From positions 1,349,727 to 1,372,562 of the forward strand of contig BFEA01000051.1 in the NCBI GenBank assembly GCA_003427395.1: DNA of 22,836 bases, read 5' to 3'. This document shows positions 19,671-22,836 of this stretch, in pieces (the stretch's first letter is position 1; the number at the start of each line of letters is the position of its first letter). The notes beneath the pieces are model-generated. The model did no database searches, was not told the DNA's origin, and saw only the letters and a list, made by a program, of their open reading frames with translations. Both the position numbers and the translations under genes were made by a program. The DNA comes from Chara braunii. Taxonomy: Eukaryota > Streptophyta > Charophyceae > Charales > Characeae.

Positions 19671-20729
19671 ATGTGGCCGCGGGTGCAAGTAGAGGTCTAT
19701 GGGGCTACCATTGACTGGGACTTGGAGCCTCCTGAACTCATAGAGGGGGATCTGGTGGATCTCACGATCCCCGGGCGTAACATTCGACACGTTGACGGCC
19801 AGTTTGCGTGGAGGTCCATAATCTTGTCCGAAGACGTGTAGCTTTGGACGTACAAAGAGCACTGGCCGGGGCAAGAAGTGGGCGTAGTGAGAGCTTACTT
19901 GTATTTGGGACGAGATGCGGTCAGGGAGGCCGTGGTGAGCCTCGCGACGACAGGGACTAGTGACACAGTTAGCAGGGCGTTACGCTACCTAGGGGAAGAG
20001 GTAGCTGCCTTCCGAGCGGAGGACTCGAGCGACCCGTTAACCCTATTTCACGGACGCCCTTCTTTTGATATCACGGGCGAGCTGGTGGTAGCACGGGACA
20101 AGTTTTTCCCGTACAGAGTTAGGAGCCTGCGGGTGATAGTTCCGACGTTCGTAGTAGAGAGTGTCTTTGGAGGTATTGGTGGAGTGGTCGAGACATACCT
20201 GGCCTATCAGGATCTCAAGATCCTGGCGAGAAGGCCTACCGACCTAGACTGCATCTATTATTCGCTCGCAACCGGTGGGCCTCGTTGGGGAGACGAGAGG
20301 GTTCAGCTTATAGAGCTGATCCGCTCGATAGACGACGAGTGACCCGAGTCTCCGTGCGTTTGGGATTGGCTAGACCGTGAGCTCCGAGCAGGCCTCGAGT
20401 ACGTGACCTGCATCGGGCGGCTCTTCTCAGACGACTGGGTGAGCTGGTGGGGTGAGGACGCCGGGCGACCTCTGATATACGGCCATCAGTTGGCGGAATA
20501 CTACCAGGGTATAGGATAGGCGTCATACCGCGTCGAGGACGAGTTTGACGACGAGGGTTGGAAGCGAGAGGACAACGAGGACGCCTGGGAGCCAGACTGG
20601 GTTGACCCAGAGAGTGAGATTGACGAGGAGGAGATTGACGTTACAGACGCCCATTTTCCCAGGATAGGAGTAGCAATCCGGGCGTAGGAGGTAGAGGAGC
20701 ACATTAGGGCGACGGTTGAGTGAGCTTAG
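19671..20729 (+). pseudogene. Element 2 reading frame A, unknown protein
   Basis: I do not recognise this family. One frame from the ATG at 19671 stays protein-like to about 20720, with in-frame stops at 19839 (TAG), 20340 (TGA), 20517 (TAG), 20685 (TAG), 20721 (TGA) and 20727 (TAG). It begins MWPRVQVEVYGATIDWDLEP. The middle part is mixed hydrophobic, with GQEVGVVRAYLYLGRDAVRE and FFPYRVRSLRVIVPTFVVES. The last third is very acidic and Trp-rich (around EDEFDDEGWKREDNEDAWEP). No zinc knuckle, protease or RT motif is present. Its place between primer site and the rest fits either an unusual gag or the extra frame that some Tat-lineage elements carry before gag. The stops are one transition from Gln or Arg codons. 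Confidence 0.6.
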
Positions 20730-21011
20730 CTACTGATAACGGCGGATAGTGGAGATCGGATCGATGATAGAGCAGGTCAGTGGAGTAGAGCTTCAGATCG
20801 ATGATGCCAGAAGGCCTAGGCCTCCAGAGGCAGTAGCGCCAGGCCGGGTGGCGCTAGATCTATCTACTTCCATGGACCAGACGGAAGAGCGCACAACACC
20901 TACTCGACCATACTGGACCTGAGTGCGAGAGTTGTCTGAAGGGTTAGCAACGTCGAGAGATGGGGTGCATCGGAGGGAGTAGAGTGATGCTGACCGAGAG
21001 TAGGAGAAGAG

Positions 21012-21269
21012 ATGAGGAGTGATTCAGTGGCCTGGTTAGCTTATGTTCTCTCACGAGAGTCCGAATCGTATAGTGTGAGGAAGCTTGTGAGACCCAGAGA
21101 GACGGCGGTTTTATACGACATACCACCTCTTGTGGCGTTGGAAGAGGCAGGGCGTGTACCGATACGATACTTGGGAACGTGACTCGCAGAGGGGCTCTTC
21201 CTTTGGACAGTGATACTACGAGAGGAACGACCCGAGAGGACTCATGATCTAGAAGGGTCGGGCATCTGA
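21012..21269 (+). pseudogene. Element 2 reading frame B, unknown fragment
   Basis: The segment MRSDSVAWLAYVLSRESESY to about 21266 has normal protein composition, with one internal TGA (21180-21182) before the double stop TGA-TAG (21267-21272). It is in the same frame as A, but 20730-21011 between them is degenerate, with a better reading in another frame (20757-20912, containing VELQIDDARRPRPPEAV). Small indels therefore probably broke one longer coding region. No family is recognised. Confidence 0.4.
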
Positions 21270-21460
21270 TAGCAGATAGAGCACATGATTTAGAGATAGG
21301 ACTGGCGCTCGCAGGGGCGAGCAGGAGTTGGTGGAGAAGCGAGTGGTTGGCCAGAGTGATCGTTAATCTGCAACTGGCGAGACTCTCTGGAGGGAGGACG
21401 AGTTGGAGGTGCTTGGTATACGGTTCACCACATCCGACCCTCTACCCGAGAGAGGATTGA

Positions 21461-22402
21461 CGATTCGGACTTCCTACCTTCGTGATAGGGCAGACCTATG
21501 GGAGCGTGGATCATTTGAGTAGAGCAGTGGACCACACACTTTACGCGCTCTGGGAGGGCTTAGCGCCCCGCTTCAAGGAAGTATATTACGCCATTTGTGT
21601 GACGTGGGGGCCGCCCAGTAGAGAGACGCTTGACGACATCATAGACGTTACTAGCTGGGTGGACTGTCTGAGGCCTATCGATCTGATTAGGTACTGCAGG
21701 AGACGGGCAGAGATCCATTACGTGGGGCTAGAGGATGTGAGATTTCTCTTCGAGGCCACAGCTTAGGGAATGCCGGGAAGGACGGCCATGGTGATGCGTG
21801 TAGGAGAGCAACTGATAAGCGCAGGATACACTGTGACAGTACTTCTCCGAGCGTACGTAGACGAGGACTTGACAGCGAGTGAGTGCAGACAATGAGCCAG
21901 GGATTTGATCCACGAGCGTAGAGCTGATGTACTGGCGCGAGTGACCTTCCAGACCTCGATTTCCTATGATGTGATGATATGGTCTCATGGTTATATGCGC
22001 GCGGAGCACTACCACGATGAGACGGTAGCGGAGGCTAGAGCGAGGGTGAGAGGATGAGCTGGAAAAAGATATGGACTGAGTATGGAAGAGGAGAGTGAGG
22101 CAGTCGGAAGAGTGAGAAAGCGCGTTAAAGAACCACTCTTGAACCAGGTAAAGACGTTGGGGAACAAGTTAAGGGAGATCTGGTCGTATTTGGACGAGGG
22201 CAAGTTGCGTAGGGCTGAACTCGTGACGAGAGAGTTAGAGAATCTGTTTAGGGAGGAAAGAGAGATTATCCAGGCGTGAAGATCAAACTTTCAGGAGAGG
22301 GTAAAGGCTAGAAGCGTATCACGCGAAGAAACTAGTGAGCGATCTGCAGAGAGCGAGACAACGGAAGACAAAGTAACGCAGGGAAGTAGCGACAGGACAT
22401 GA
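21461..22402 (+). pseudogene. Element 2 reading frame C, unknown protein with helical C-terminus
   Basis: One frame reads through four internal stops (TAG 21764, TGA 21893, TGA 22055, TGA 22277) to a TGA at 22400-22402. Segments include LYALWEGLAPRFKEVYYAIC, TSWVDCLRPIDLIRYCRRRA, YDVMIWSHGYMRAEHYHDE and, near the end, a long charged helix (NKLREIWSYLDEGKLRRAEL onwards) that may be a coiled coil. The upstream limit is unclear: the frame is readable back to about 21401 across a TGA at 21458, and a competing frame is also open there. The composition and density of Arg/Glu would suit a nucleic-acid-binding structural protein such as gag, but no diagnostic motif is seen. Confidence 0.5.
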
Positions 22403-22836
22403 GCGGGACTGCACTACACACGACGGATCGGTACTCATTACATGTGGTAGGGAGACTGGACGGACCATTAGTGTTAGCGATCATAGAACTCCAGCTCCAT
22501 ACCAGACTGTGCATAGTTGAGGAGGCAGAGTATGCCCGCCGCGCGCTGCGTAAGGCTAGGGGAACAGAACTTTGGATTGGAATAGAAGGAGGACGGAGGA
22601 TAAAATACGTACTCCAAGTGACACCTTTCGAAGGGCGGTCTCGAATAAGGGCATGGTACGAGACGACCAGAGAGGCTGAGAGGTTGAAGATAAGCGAAGC
22701 CAGGAAAGCTGGAGAGTTAGTGAGAGTTGTAACAGATGGTGCAATACTCAGGGTGTTAGCCGCTCATGACCGGTACTGGAAGGAATCGATAAAGACTTAA
22801 GAGGCGATAGAGGATGGTGGAGATAAGGAGGACTTT
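22399..22836 (+). pseudogene. Element 2 reading frame D, unknown, partial
   Basis: The ATG at 22399 overlaps the TGA of frame C (ATGA, 22399-22402). The frame is open for 133 codons to a TAA at 22798-22800, then stays protein-like to the window edge. It contains LVLAIIELQLHTRLCIVEEA, ELWIGIEGGRRIKYVLQVTP and RIRAWYETTREAERLKISEA, a mix of beta-like and helical stretches. The overlap could be a genuine stop-restart arrangement or simply a frameshift in the same coding region as C. No family is recognised. Confidence 0.45.

Larger units (their letters stand above)
13922..22836 (+). mobile_element. LTR retrotransposon 2, inserted in the 3' LTR of element 1, runs off the window
   Basis: It is bounded on the left by the sharp break in LTR 1. 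The start is TGTCAGG; a sequence ending in CA at 17999 is followed by a tRNA-Asp-type primer site, a leader, and decayed plus-strand frames from 19671. The primer type and very long LTR recall the Tat/Athila branch of plant Gypsy elements, which often carry extra frames beside gag-pol. No RT or integrase is in view, so a large non-autonomous derivative is also possible. The five bases before it, cacgc (13917-13921), are the expected target-site duplication. Confidence 0.82.

Noticed and set aside
20308-20704. Minus-strand frames under element 2 frame A
   Set aside because: Ser/Arg-rich antisense shadows of the acidic plus-strand frame.

Overview
The window looks like a transposon-rich stretch of a plant or streptophyte-algal nuclear genome. 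The evidence is two Ty3/Gypsy-type LTR retrotransposons with plant-type tRNA primer sites, a PIF/Harbinger-type DNA transposase, low coding density, many eukaryotic simple repeats and scattered N bases from assembly. A charophyte alga such as Chara is my best guess, but nothing here proves the species. I see no intact host gene, tRNA, rRNA or CRISPR array.

Layout, left to right. Bases 1-95 are the end of an LTR lying on the minus strand. Read on the minus strand, they align without gaps to the start of the large LTR at 13922 (about 78% identity by eye). Bases 225-1787 hold a broken plus-strand gene of unknown family, rebuilt across three frame changes and three internal stops. Bases 1900-3800 are repeat-rich, non-coding DNA. 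Bases 3825-5052 (minus strand) are a decayed PIF/Harbinger DDE transposase, convergent with the unknown gene.

Bases 5739-13921 are retrotransposon 1. It has a 5' LTR of about 1049 bp (5739-6787), an initiator-Met-type primer site, a leader, gag (7881-9731), pol in the order protease, RT, RNase H, integrase, chromodomain-like tail (to 13375), a purine tract, and the first 509 bp of the 3' LTR. It is dead: gag and pol carry several in-frame stops, two frameshifts and a changed reverse-transcriptase active site.

The 3' LTR is cut at 13921 by retrotransposon 2, which runs off the right edge. Its apparent 5' LTR is about 4.1 kb (13922-17999) and contains a 30-bp minisatellite, a 50-bp tandem array, a GA microsatellite and a 212-bp tandem duplication. 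It is followed by a primer site of tRNA-Asp type. A duplicated AT-rich leader (18022-19670) comes next, then about 3.2 kb of decayed plus-strand reading frames that I cannot assign to any family. No RT, integrase or zinc knuckle of element 2 lies within the window.

The nesting gives an order: element 1 inserted first, its LTRs drifted by about 3%, and element 2 inserted into its 3' LTR. Nearly all stops in both elements and in the unknown gene can be reached by a single C-to-T or G-to-A change from Gln, Arg or Trp codons, which fits silencing by cytosine methylation followed by deamination.
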